64,000 bases of DNA. Origin: Geobacillus kaustophilus. GTDB taxonomy: Bacteria > Bacillota > Bacilli > Bacillales > Anoxybacillaceae. Position numbers and translations under genes: made by a program. Below are positions 33,054 to 45,371 of the stretch, one piece after another (the first letter of the stretch is position 1; each line of letters starts with the position of its first letter). Under the pieces are notes generated by a model that did not search any database, was not told where the DNA came from, and was given only the letters and a program-made list of their open reading frames with translations. The stretch spans positions 1-64,000 of the forward strand of contig NZ_JYBP01000003.1 of assembly GCF_000948285.1 (NCBI RefSeq), read 5' to 3'.

Positions 33054-33082
33054 ATTGTAATATTACTGTGGTAGCTTGTCAA
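33054..33082 (-). promoter_or_regulatory. Strong operator-bearing promoter next to the integrase
   Basis: Minus strand: TTGACA, 17-bp spacer AGCTACCACAGTAATAT, -10 TACAAT. The spacer holds one clear half of the dyad (TTACTGTGGTAG on the plus strand, 33063-33074). It points to the 67-residue gene, 280 bases away, across element A. Confidence 0.75.
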
Positions 33083-33139
33083 TACCTAATTAATACTATG
33101 GACATACTTTTTTAAATTTATACTTTGAGCAAAACTTTT

Positions 33140-34048
33140 TTAATACAAACCTTTGAGAGGGTCGTGTTCGTCGATTGCGTCCTTGAGTTCATGTTGAAAG
33201 TATCCAACATACTGCTTAGTGACCTCAATCTTAGAATGTCTGGCGAGGAGTTGGACTTCTCGGAGGTTTGCATTATTCTTGAGTAAGTTCTTAATAAACA
33301 CGTTTCTCATAGAGTGAGCACAAAATGTTCCTTCTATGCCAGCTCGCTCTCTAAGACGTTGAAACATAAGTCTTATGCCATTTCTGGTGAGTCGTTCACC
33401 TTCTCGAGTACAAAATAATGGCTCTGGACGTACTCTAAAATGTCTGTCAACATAAGCCTGCCACGAGGAGAGTTCCTTTTTGACTGTCTCACTCATTGGG
33501 ACACTCGAAAGTTTTCTGCTTTTTGTCTTACGGAGAATAATGAGTGACTCGTCCCAGTCAATGTCCTCCCAGTTGAGAGCACAAAGTTCTCCAGCTCGCA
33601 AGCCAGTTCCTATGAGGAAAATAATAATTGTGTGGTTTCTCATAGCATAAAAACTGTCTTCACGTCTTTTCATTCGTCTCAAATAGGAGAGGGCTTTGCG
33701 AATATCTTCCTCTTTAACTATACGTGGAGACTCGTCAACTCTTAGAGCCTTGATATTTTTACAACAATACTCCTCAGTAATTCCTTCCTCATAGAGCCAT
33801 TTTCCGAAAGCTCTTAGGAGTTTGAGTTTGTAGTTAATCGTTACTGGGTTGTTTCCTCGTTCTTCACACCACTTGAGGTAGCCTTTAATAACTCGGGGGT
33901 TGAGTTGGTCTGTTCTCTCAATTCCCATTTCTTGGAGATACTTGGAGAAAGTTCCCCACAATGAGTCATAGCTTCTGAGGGAGTTAGGGGTGAGTCCTTC
34001 CAATTTTTTGTCAGCAAGCATTTCTTTCCATGCGAGTTCGATGAGCAT
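33140..34048 (-). CDS. int: Tyrosine recombinase integrase (element 1)
   Basis: 302 residues. N-terminal SAM-like core-binding domain (about 1-95: NSLRSYDSLWGTFSKYLQEM) and catalytic domain with GTGLRAGELCALNWEDIDW (Arg), HSMRNVFIKNLL (HxxR), LLARHSKIEVTKQYVGY (His, nucleophile Tyr). It integrates the phage at the adjacent tRNA-Ala gene. ATG 34048 has TAAGGAGGT upstream, but this site lies inside a hairpin (34056-34084), which may limit translation. The gene stands apart from the rest without a recognisable excisionase. Confidence 0.93.
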   Translation of the reverse strand: MLIELAWKEMLADKKLEGLTPNSLRSYDSLWGTFSKYLQEMGIERTDQLNPRVIKGYLKWCEERGNNPVTINYKLKLLRAFGKWLYEEGITEEYCCKNIKALRVDESPRIVKEEDIRKALSYLRRMKRREDSFYAMRNHTIIIFLIGTGLRAGELCALNWEDIDWDESLIILRKTKSRKLSSVPMSETVKKELSSWQAYVDRHFRVRPEPLFCTREGERLTRNGIRLMFQRLRERAGIEGTFCAHSMRNVFIKNLLKNNANLREVQLLARHSKIEVTKQYVGYFQHELKDAIDEHDPLKGLY

Positions 34049-34055
34049 AAAAATA

Positions 34056-34084
34056 GACCTCCTTATCTTTTCTGATAAGAGGTC
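34056..34084 (-). promoter_or_regulatory. Hairpin that sequesters the integrase ribosome site
   Basis: On the minus strand GACCTCTTATC pairs with GATAAGGAGGTC around a short AGAAAA loop; the 3' arm contains the Shine-Dalgarno AAGGAGG. Translation of the integrase would need this stem to open. Confidence 0.65.
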
Positions 34085-34184
34085 ACCCTTCGCTCAGGGG
34101 TAGCTCTGTCAGCGAGCGCTGTGCATGTTTTGGCCAAAAACGTTGCAACCAAGGGAATTTTGGCACTAAAAAGGAAAATGACTC

Positions 34185-34222
34185 CTGCCAGCACGACGCT
34201 CTCCCAACTGAGCTAATGCCCC
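34185..34222 (-). pseudogene. 5' half of tRNA-Ala(GGC), broken at the prophage junction
   Basis: Minus strand: acceptor 5' arm GGGGCAT, D-arm GCTC-AGTTGGGA-GAGC, then TCGTG, CT, anticodon GGC, AG. After position 38 the expected CACGA is replaced by GAGTC and no TpsiC arm or 3' acceptor follows in the next 130 bases. It marks the integration site. The missing half is expected at the other prophage end, outside the window. Confidence 0.8.
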
Positions 34223-34294
34223 AAAAAAGGATATGGATGATCCGTCCATGTCCCATTATATATATGGATGCGGACAATTGCAATCGTTTTTTGA

Positions 34295-34972
34295 TCACCC
34301 GCTTTCAATATCCACGTGCACAACATCGTCAATGGAGCGGATGACGTAGTAAAGTTCGGCGGTCGAGCGCTTTTGGTCAATGACGGCTCTTAGTTTCAGC
34401 AAATGTTCGTTCTCCTCAACGTCTTTAATACGCATCGTTTTAATATTGATATCCTGCTGTTTTAAATGCTCGATCACTTTCGTAATGTTTTTGGCGTCCG
34501 CCACGGTGATTTGCAACAGCACCTCTTTTTCGCGCAGCTGCTTCGGCCCGAAAAAATTGATCAAAAACGGAATGAGTTCCACACTGACAATGAGAAGCGC
34601 GACGCCGAACGCCGATTCCCAATAGAAGCCTGCGCCGACCGCCACTCCAATCCCTGCCGCCCCCCAAATGATCGCGGCGGTCGTCAGCCCGGTGATGCTG
34701 TCGTTGCCGCGGCGCAAAATGACGCCTGCCCCTAAAAAACCGACCCCAGACACAATTTGCGCCGCCAGTCGAAGCGGATCCATCGTAATATGGTCTTTAA
34801 GCGGAAAGACGTACGCCGATTCGATCGAAACGATTGTAAGCAAGCAGCTGGAAATGGAAATCACAAGACACGTTTTCAACCCGACTGGTTTTCGCTTCAA
34901 TTCCCGTTCCAGCCCGATGATCAGCCCGAGAATGGCGGAAATCCCTAGTTTGAGGAACGGATCAAACATCAT
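34295..34972 (-). CDS. MgtC/SapB-family membrane protein
   Basis: 225 residues, host gene. Four membrane segments in the first 150 residues (LKLGISAILGLIIGLERELK, TCLVISISSCLLTIVSIESA, IVSGVGFLGAGVILRRG, TAAIIWGAAGIGVAVGAGFY) carry the family motifs GLERE and GVGFLGAGVI. A C-terminal ACT-like cytoplasmic domain follows (VLLQITVADAKNITKVIEHL). MgtC-like proteins relate to Mg2+ homeostasis and modulate membrane ATPases. GAGGTGAG precedes the tandem ATGs. Confidence 0.88.
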   Translation of the reverse strand: MMFDPFLKLGISAILGLIIGLERELKRKPVGLKTCLVISISSCLLTIVSIESAYVFPLKDHITMDPLRLAAQIVSGVGFLGAGVILRRGNDSITGLTTAAIIWGAAGIGVAVGAGFYWESAFGVALLIVSVELIPFLINFFGPKQLREKEVLLQITVADAKNITKVIEHLKQQDINIKTMRIKDVEENEHLLKLRAVIDQKRSTAELYYVIRSIDDVVHVDIESG

Positions 34973-35088
34973 CGTTTCTCACCTCATTCATGGTATAATG
35001 AAAGAAAACGCCCGATGACGCCTGTTTTCGCCCTGCGTGAAAACGGCGGCCAGGGACTGCGCTTGACGAGACAAGGAGAGGAAAACGA

Positions 35089-36012
35089 ATGAAGCCGTCA
35101 AGCACTACAAAGGCTTATGCCGCTCTATTCATCGGCGCGCTTGCCGTATCGACATCGGCCATTTTTGTCAAATGGTCGCAGGCGCCGTCCGCGGTGATCG
35201 CGTTTTATCGGCTCTTTTTGGCCGTCGCCATCATGACGCCGTTGTTCCTCCGGCATCGAAGCGAACTCCAAGGCATCTCTTGGCGCGATTGGCTGTTTTC
35301 GCTTTGTTCCGGAGTGTTGCTTGCCTTTCATTTTATCCTTTGGTTTGAATCGCTCGACTATACATCCGTTGCCAGTTCGGTCGTGCTTGTGGCGATGCAG
35401 CCGCTGTTTGCCTTCGCGGGCGGCGCGCTGTTTTTCCGCGAACGGTTGACCGTCGCCGCGTTCGGGAGCGCGGCGTTGGCCATTATCGGCAGCGTTCTCA
35501 TCAGCTGGGGAGACTTCCGCGTCAGCGGTGAGGCGCTGTACGGCGATGGATTGGCGCTGCTTTCGTGCGCGTTTGTCACGGCGTATTGGCTGTTTGGCCA
35601 AGAGGTGCGCCAACGGTTGTCATTGGTGACGTATACATACATCGTCTATGGCATCAGCGCGGCGGTGTTGTGGCTGTACGCGATGCTGTTTCGCCTTTCG
35701 CTGACGGCGTATCAGCTGACGGATTGGCTTTGTTTTCTCGCTCTCGCCGTCATTCCAACGCTGCTCGGCCATTCGGTCATGAACTGGGCGGTCAAATGGG
35801 TGAGCGCCTCGACGGTGTCGATGGCGATTTTATTTGAACCGATCGGCGCCTCGGCTCTGGCATGCTGGCTGTTTGGCGAACCGATCCGTCCGTGTCAATG
35901 GATCGGCGGTATTTTTATTTTAACAGGAATCGCCCTGTATTTGTGGGAGAAAAACGAAAAAAGGCCCGCTAACGGTGCAAGAACAGAGCGGACCCTAGGG
36001 TTCCGACGATAA
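35089..36012 (+). CDS. EamA/DMT-family transporter
   Basis: 307 residues with about ten membrane segments in two EamA repeats (AALFIGALAVSTSAIFVKWS, LFSLCSGVLLAFHFILWFES; LSCAFVTAYWLFGQEV, CWLFGEPIRPCQWIGGIFIL). Such proteins export or import metabolites; the substrate cannot be inferred. ATG 35089 has AGGAGAGGAAAACG upstream, and an extended -10 (TGGTATAAT, 34991-34999) lies 90 bases before it. The last 15 codons overlap the convergent tgl gene and include its terminator, so the C-terminal tail (ARTERTLGFRR) is read through a hairpin. Confidence 0.85.
   Translation: MKPSSTTKAYAALFIGALAVSTSAIFVKWSQAPSAVIAFYRLFLAVAIMTPLFLRHRSELQGISWRDWLFSLCSGVLLAFHFILWFESLDYTSVASSVVLVAMQPLFAFAGGALFFRERLTVAAFGSAALAIIGSVLISWGDFRVSGEALYGDGLALLSCAFVTAYWLFGQEVRQRLSLVTYTYIVYGISAAVLWLYAMLFRLSLTAYQLTDWLCFLALAVIPTLLGHSVMNWAVKWVSASTVSMAILFEPIGASALACWLFGEPIRPCQWIGGIFILTGIALYLWEKNEKRPANGARTERTLGFRR
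35957..35994 (-). terminator. Terminator of tgl, inside the transporter gene
   Basis: Minus strand: GGTCCGCT, 16-base loop, AGCGGGCC, six T. It lies in the overlap of the convergent transporter and transglutaminase genes. Confidence 0.7.
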
Positions 36013-36787
36013 AGGGCGGGCGGCGGATCGGCAGTCGGAATTCATCGAAGCCGCGGGCGAATTGGGACAAATAAGCGAAATCGACTTGTGTGATATCGGG
36101 AAGCAGGTAAGCGGATTTCGTCGCCCCCCGTTTTCGTCTTCGATTGAGCGCGGCGATGATGCCATCCTGCGTCTGAATGCCGATGCCATGCCCGTAAAAC
36201 AAGCCATCGCCCAAGTAGATCGTGTTTTCCCCTTGCCATTGCGGCGTCAACAGATCGAATTCCGGGTTTTTAAAATAGAGGCAATCTCCGGGGAGAAAGT
36301 GTTCATCTTTTTTTGTTCGAATGCCAAGATCTCGGTCGGTATGCCAGTCATACAGCAACAAATCCGCAAACAACCGGTTGAATGCCGCTGGATCGATTAC
36401 GTCAAGCACGGCCTTGTAAAAGACGATGACGATCGCGGTCGCGCATTCAAACGCGTATCGCTCGCTGTGGACAAAAATGTCCTTGATTGCTTCGGAAGCG
36501 GTGACATCGGGACGAAGACGAAAGCCGCCGCGCTCGTCCCGCGTCCAAAAATCGCTGTTGCAGCGCGAAAAGCGGAAAATGGCAAACCGCGCCCGGCTTT
36601 TCGCCAACTCGCTCGCCGCCCGAACAATGCGGTCGCGCAAGGCGATCTCGAATCGAAGCTGCCGTTCATTCGGGTATGTGTATAATTGCGGCGAAGAAAC
36701 AAGAGCATCTAAGATTCGTTGTTCGCTGGCCGGAAGCGAAAACGAACTCGAAACGTCAAAGTTGATGGGGGACAACACGCGAATCAA
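35969..36787 (-). CDS. tgl: Spore coat protein-glutamine gamma-glutamyltransferase
   Basis: 272 residues from TTG 36787 (AAGGAGG about ten bases upstream; the B. subtilis protein starts at the same place). It cross-links spore coat proteins through glutamyl-lysine bonds. Conserved blocks match Tgl: YAFECATAIVIVFYKAVLD (catalytic Cys), LLYDWHTDRDLG, GDCLYFKNPEFD, QWRGEN-like QWQGENTIYLG, YGHGIGI, and KRGATKSAYLLP. The open frame continues to 37045 but that part has no family similarity. The gene marks the host as a spore former. Confidence 0.88.
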   Translation of the reverse strand: MIRVLSPINFDVSSSFSLPASEQRILDALVSSPQLYTYPNERQLRFEIALRDRIVRAASELAKSRARFAIFRFSRCNSDFWTRDERGGFRLRPDVTASEAIKDIFVHSERYAFECATAIVIVFYKAVLDVIDPAAFNRLFADLLLYDWHTDRDLGIRTKKDEHFLPGDCLYFKNPEFDLLTPQWQGENTIYLGDGLFYGHGIGIQTQDGIIAALNRRRKRGATKSAYLLPDITQVDFAYLSQFARGFDEFRLPIRRPPFIVGTLGSALFLHR

Positions 36788-37291
36788 AGTGAAGATGCCT
36801 CCTTGCTTGAAAAGAATGAAGCAACCAACGATGCCATAGAAAAAATGTATGCACGCGCGGCGGCGTTCATTCCGCTTTTTTAAAAGGCAAAGGCTGTTTT
36901 CATGTTGGACGGAGGGACAAAATGGCTCATGGATGTCTTCGGGGGAGTGGACGGCGTATAACGGGCATCGCGAACGAAACACGTTGAGGATTTGGGAGCG
37001 AGTGCGCTCACTTCTATGAAAGCGCAGAAGGCTGGTGAAAAACAACCATTTCTCCTAAATCGATGGTTCTCGAGAGAAAAGCAACATTTATATAGTTTCT
37101 CAATTTGATAAATGTCATTGTTGAACCGCATTTCCTGTTCAACCACCAGCCTTTTAGGCAGCCATCGATGTGTAAGCGAGCCTTCTGAGCCGCCGTGTTG
37201 TCAACAATAGTTGGGCGGTGCATAGATGGATCAGGAATGGAGAAGAGGGAAAGAGGATGGATCGTCGCGTCCTAATTTTTAAAAAAAAGTA
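36788..37291. other. Region between tgl and the rRNA operon, possible transposase remnant
   Basis: About 500 bases without an intact gene. On the minus strand around 37014-37223 a frame reads MHRPTIVDNTAAQKARLHID, which has a transposase-like flavour but no catalytic motif, and the flanking 37030-37210 has short inverted stretches (ATCGATGGTTCTCGAGAG). I can only call it a possible decayed IS. Confidence 0.3.
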
Positions 37292-37407
37292 TTGCATTTT
37301 TGTAGTTAAGGTGGTATATTAAGAGGCGTCGCTGATCGAAGGGTTTTTTTGACAGCAATGTGAAGCAAAAAAAGCAGTTGACATCGAAAAAGATGTTATG
37401 CTAACAT
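37292..37407 (+). promoter_or_regulatory. rRNA operon promoters P1 and P2
   Basis: P1: TTGCAT, 17 bp, TATATT (37292-37320). P2: TTGACA, 18 bp, TAACAT (37378-37407). Tandem promoters in front of an rRNA leader are usual for Bacillales. The leader then carries TTCCTTGAAAACTGA, a motif repeated in the 16S-23S spacer. Confidence 0.7.
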
Positions 37408-37620
37408 AAAATAGCTGCTTGCGAGAGATAAGGCAGTTAAATAAAACTTGTTCCTTGAAAACTGAACGAAACGAAGCGCAATAGAAAAGCGGAGGCGAGC
37501 GTTTCGCCGCGGAGGGCAAATGTTCTTCGCCTGCAGGGGTTTGTAATCGCGAAGGCGAAGGTTATTTGACCCCGAGCGGCGGCGAGCCGAAGCTCGATCA
37601 TGCAGGAAGCAATCAACTTT

Positions 37621-42555
<4,935 letters not shown>

Positions 42556-42604
42556 GAGCGGCTTCTTCCGACGGTTATCTAGTTTTGAAGGAATGAAAAA
42601 ACAC

Positions 42605-42632
42605 TTGACAGCTCGGTGCGGATCATTATAAT
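42605..42632 (+). promoter_or_regulatory. Promoter of the tRNA cluster
   Basis: TTGACA, 16 bp, TATAAT, only 50 bases behind the 23S gene, where a 5S gene would normally lie. The tRNA array can therefore be transcribed on its own. A hairpin-capable leader (GATGGCATTTCAC ... GTGAATTGCCCATC, 42647-42684) follows. Confidence 0.8.
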
Positions 42633-42692
42633 AGTAAATGTCTAAAGAGATGGCATTTCACAGCGAAACAGTGAATTGCCCATCGTTATGAT

Positions 42693-42767
42693 TCCGCAGT
42701 AGCTCAGTGGTAGAGCAATCGGCTGTTAACCGATTGGTCGCAGGTTCGAATCCTGCCTGCGGAGCCA
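42693..42767 (+). tRNA. tRNA-Asn (GTT)
   Basis: 75 bases, cloverleaf with anticodon GTT in CTGTTAACC, TTCGAATC T-loop, CCA encoded. First of the cluster. Confidence 0.97.
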
Positions 42768-42771
42768 TCGT

Positions 42772-42862
42772 GGAGAGCTGTCCGAGTGGTCGAAGGAGCA
42801 CGATTGGAAATCGTGTAGGCGCCAACAGCGCCTCAAGGGTTCGAATCCCTTGCTCTCCGCCA
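42772..42862 (+). tRNA. tRNA-Ser (GGA)
   Basis: 91 bases with the long class II variable arm (GTAGGCGCCAACAGCGCCTC) and anticodon GGA in TTGGAAA; CCA encoded. Confidence 0.97.
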
Positions 42863-42876
42863 TTATCCATCAGCAT

Positions 42877-42948
42877 GGCCCGTTGGTCAAGTGGTTAAGA
42901 CACCGCCCTTTCACGGCGGTAACACGGGTTCGAATCCCGTACGGGTCA
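42877..42948 (+). tRNA. tRNA-Glu (TTC)
   Basis: 72 bases, acceptor GGCCCGT/ACGGGTC, anticodon TTC in CTTTCAC; CCA is not encoded. Confidence 0.96.
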
Positions 42949-42956
42949 CTTCTTGT

Positions 42957-43032
42957 GGAGGATTAGCTCAGCTGGGAGAGCACTTGCCTTACAAGCAAGG
43001 GGTCGGCGGTTCGATCCCGTCATCCTCCACCA
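42957..43032 (+). tRNA. tRNA-Val (TAC)
   Basis: 76 bases, anticodon TAC in CTTACAA, CCA encoded. Confidence 0.97.
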
Positions 43033-43197
43033 TTCTAAATAATTTTATCGCTGCGGAGTGGAGAAACAAGCCTTAACTTCATCCAAACCGCTTCGAGTTG
43101 CCCCGGCGCATCTCGCTTCCTCGAGTCAGCTAGTAGAGGAAGGGGCAACGAAAAATTCACTCAGAGTATGATCAAAACTGTATCATTTCTTATCGCC
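43033..43197 (+). other. 165-bp spacer with strong hairpin and tRNA-fMet-like fragment
   Basis: Breaks an otherwise tight tRNA array. TATCGCTGCGGAGTGGAG (near 43046) resembles the tRNA-fMet start at 43192, as if left from an old duplication. GTTGCCCC and GGGGCAAC with an inner TTCCTC/GAGGAA pair (43097-43149) form a strong stem-loop without a T tract. Confidence 0.55.
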
Positions 43198-43274
<77 letters not shown>

Positions 43275-43279
43275 AAATG

Positions 43280-43354
43280 GTCCCGTAGTGTAGTGGTTAA
43301 CATGCCTGCCTGTCACGCAGGAGATCGCGGGTTCGAGTCCCGTCGGGACCGCCA
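43280..43354 (+). tRNA. tRNA-Asp (GTC)
   Basis: Acceptor GGTCCCG/CGGGACC, anticodon GTC in CTGTCAC, CCA encoded. Confidence 0.97.
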
Positions 43355-43420
43355 CCATTGAGAGCGGGACGAAGGACGTTTTCCTTCTGAATAAGTTAAG
43401 GGTAGAGCTACTATATATAT

Positions 43421-43496
43421 GGCTCGGTAGCTCAGTCGGTAGAGCAAAGGACTGAAAATCCTTGTGTCGGCGGTTCGATTCCGTCCCGAGCCACCA
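43421..43496 (+). tRNA. tRNA-Phe (GAA)
   Basis: 76 bases, anticodon GAA in CTGAAAA, CCA encoded. Confidence 0.97.
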
Positions 43497-43514
43497 TATA
43501 ATTAAGATGCGCAT

Positions 43515-43590
43515 GCCGACTTAGCTCAATTGGTAGAGCAACTGAATCGTAATCAGTAGGTTGCGGGTTCAAGTCCTGCAGTCGGCACCA
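43515..43590 (+). tRNA. tRNA-Thr (CGT)
   Basis: 76 bases, anticodon stem ACTGA/TCAGT with CGT in ATCGTAA, CCA encoded. Confidence 0.95.
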
Positions 43591-43596
43591 TCCCAT

Positions 43597-43681
43597 GGAG
43601 GGGTAGCGAAGTGGCTAAACGCGGCGGACTGTAAATCCGCTCCCTTTGGGTTCGGCGGTTCGAATCCGTCCCCCTCCACCA
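43597..43681 (+). tRNA. tRNA-Tyr (GTA)
   Basis: 85 bases, class II with long variable arm, anticodon GTA in CTGTAAA, CCA encoded. Confidence 0.97.
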
Positions 43682-43690
43682 TTTTAACAA

Positions 43691-43761
43691 AGGGGCATAG
43701 TTTAATGGTAGAACAGAGGTCTCCAAAACCTCCGGTGTGGGTTCGATTCCTACTGCCCCTG
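43691..43761 (+). tRNA. tRNA-Trp (CCA)
   Basis: 71 bases, acceptor AGGGGCA/TGCCCCT, anticodon CCA in CTCCAAA, 3' CCA not encoded. Confidence 0.96.
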
Positions 43762-43780
43762 TCATTTTTATAATCATTAT

Positions 43781-43854
43781 GGCGACTATGGCGAAGTGGT
43801 TAACGCACCAGATTGTGGCTCTGGCATGCGTGGGTTCGATTCCCACTAGTCGCC
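43781..43854 (+). tRNA. tRNA-His (GTG)
   Basis: 74 bases with the extra 5' G opposite discriminator C; anticodon GTG in TTGTGGC; CCA not encoded. Confidence 0.96.
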
Positions 43855-43869
43855 CTTCACTTACAGCGT

Positions 43870-43944
43870 TGGGGTATAGCCAAGCGGTAAGGCAACGGAC
43901 TTTGACTCCGTGATGCGTTGGTTCGAATCCAGCTACCCCAGCCA
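43870..43944 (+). tRNA. tRNA-Gln (TTG)
   Basis: 75 bases, anticodon TTG in CTTTGAC, CCA encoded. Confidence 0.97.
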
Positions 43945-43950
43945 CGAAAT

Positions 43951-44022
43951 GCGGAAGTAGTTCAGCGGTAGAACACCACCTTGCCAAGGTGGGGGTCGCG
44001 GGTTCGAGTCCCGTCTTCCGCT
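43951..44022 (+). tRNA. tRNA-Gly (GCC)
   Basis: 72 bases, anticodon GCC in TTGCCAA, CCA not encoded. Confidence 0.96.
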
Positions 44023-44031
44023 CTCAATCAA

Positions 44032-44105
<74 letters not shown>

Positions 44106-44164
44106 TCTAATGAATAAAAGGTATTGACGGATGTAAGATGATTTGATAAAATATCGATTGTCGC

Positions 44165-44250
<86 letters not shown>

Positions 44251-44268
44251 CTGAAAATTAGATGTATC

Positions 44269-44302
44269 AAGGATTCCTGCGAGATGTAGGAATCCTTTTT
44301 TA
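44269..44302 (+). terminator. Intrinsic terminator of the tRNA operon
   Basis: AGGATTCCT and AGGAATCCT pair around a 9-base loop, then six T. It directly follows tRNA-Leu, so the tRNA operon ends before element 2. Confidence 0.88.
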
Positions 44303-44307
44303 TTTTA

Positions 44308-44357
44308 TCCTCATACGATTCCTCATTAAAAAATCTGATTCAGTATTCCTCATACGA
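44308..44357. repeat. 11-bp direct repeat TCCTCATACGA between tRNA-Leu and integrase
   Basis: TCCTCATACGA occurs at 44308-44318 and 44347-44357, 39 bases apart, directly before the integrase. Such short repeats often are arm-type binding sites of tyrosine integrases or part of the attachment core. Confidence 0.5.
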
Positions 44358-44377
44358 CTTGTCAAAGAGGTGATATT

Positions 44378-45367
44378 TTGGCAAGGCGTAACAATAATTT
44401 ATCCCCTAATGAGATTTTTGAAATGCACACAAACTATATCCAATCTGATGCTATTGATTTTCAAATAGCGTTAGAAAAATTCATTGAAGATTGCGAAATA
44501 CGGAATTGTCGTCCTCAAACTATTCAGTATTACAAAAATGAATTATCTGTATTCTATAAAATTCTTCGTGAACAAGAAATTGAAGTTAATATTTACAGAA
44601 TGACACCAGAAATCATTAAACAGAATGTCATCTTGTATATGAAGAATCAGAAAAATTGTAGAACGGTAACGATCAATACTCGGCTGCGTGCATTAAGAGC
44701 GTTTTTTAACTTTCTTGAACGAGAAAAAATCATTTCTAAAAAACAAAACCCTTTTCATGAAATCAAATTACTCAAAGACCGAAAGAAAGCAGTACCTACC
44801 TTCACAAAAGAAGAAATTCATATTCTTTTCAAACAACCAAATTTAAAAACTTTCACTGGTGTAAGAGATTTAACGATAATGATGCTTTTACTAGAAACAG
44901 GTATAAGGGCTTCTGAATGTGTCGGGATTCGATTATCAGACATAGATTTTCAACGTTCCCGAATCCTCATTCAAAATACAAAAGGTTATAGGCAACGATA
45001 TGTACCGATTCAGAAGCAAATGAAAGAGCAGTTAAAAAAATATTTAGCAATTCGTGGCACATTAGATCATGATTATCTATTTGTTTCGATTGATGACACT
45101 CCTTTAACAAAACGTCAAATGCAGGCGCAAATTGAATCATATGGAAAGAAATGCGGTATTCATGCGACTTGTCATAAATTCAGACATACCTTTGCACGGC
45201 TTTCCGTTGAAGCAGGTGCTGGAATCTTTGAACTTCAAGCGGTTTTAGGACATACCTCGATGGAAATGGTGAAACATTACGTCAATCTATTTTCTGATGA
45301 CGTGGTTGAAAAGCATAAAACATTTTCACCGATAGAGAATGTGTTTTCAAACAGAAGAAGGAGATGA
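44378..45367 (+). CDS. int: Tyrosine recombinase integrase (element 2)
   Basis: 329 residues from TTG 44378 (AGAGGTGATATT upstream). SAM-like N-terminal domain (CRPQTIQYYKNELSVFYKILR) and catalytic domain with LLETGIRASECVGIRLSDI (Arg), CHKFRHTFARLSVEAG (HxxR), VLGHTSMEMVKHYVNLF (His, Tyr). XerC/D-like. Only distantly similar to the integrase at 33140. It probably acted at the tRNA-Leu side of the cluster. Three small genes follow in the same direction. Confidence 0.92.
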   Translation: MARRNNNLSPNEIFEMHTNYIQSDAIDFQIALEKFIEDCEIRNCRPQTIQYYKNELSVFYKILREQEIEVNIYRMTPEIIKQNVILYMKNQKNCRTVTINTRLRALRAFFNFLEREKIISKKQNPFHEIKLLKDRKKAVPTFTKEEIHILFKQPNLKTFTGVRDLTIMMLLLETGIRASECVGIRLSDIDFQRSRILIQNTKGYRQRYVPIQKQMKEQLKKYLAIRGTLDHDYLFVSIDDTPLTKRQMQAQIESYGKKCGIHATCHKFRHTFARLSVEAGAGIFELQAVLGHTSMEMVKHYVNLFSDDVVEKHKTFSPIENVFSNRRRR

Positions 45368-45371
45368 TTAA

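Larger units (their letters stand above)
1..34184 (-). mobile_element. Siphovirus-type prophage (element 1), left end outside window
   Basis: Nearly all genes run on the minus strand in phage order: integrase, small early genes, terminase, portal, head, tail, lysis, replication. The right boundary is set by the integrase next to a tRNA-Ala gene that breaks off after tRNA position 38 (34185). Base composition and words change sharply there: the prophage is rich in CTCGAG/GAGCTC and nearly free of GATC, unlike the G+C-rich host genes beyond. The other end lies beyond base 1. The IS inside the primase gene suggests the prophage may be replication-defective. Confidence 0.9.

Noticed and set aside
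34083-34298. Frame of 71 codons over the tRNA-Ala half
   Set aside because: Translation of tRNA and att sequence (SSVGRASC phrase); not a gene.
36062-36685. 207-codon plus-strand frame opposite tgl
   Set aside because: Mirror frame of a conserved G+C-rich gene; no ribosome site and no family.
42556-42692. Search for a 5S rRNA gene
   Set aside because: No 5S-like sequence seen; the stretch contains 23S processing sequence, a promoter and a tRNA leader.
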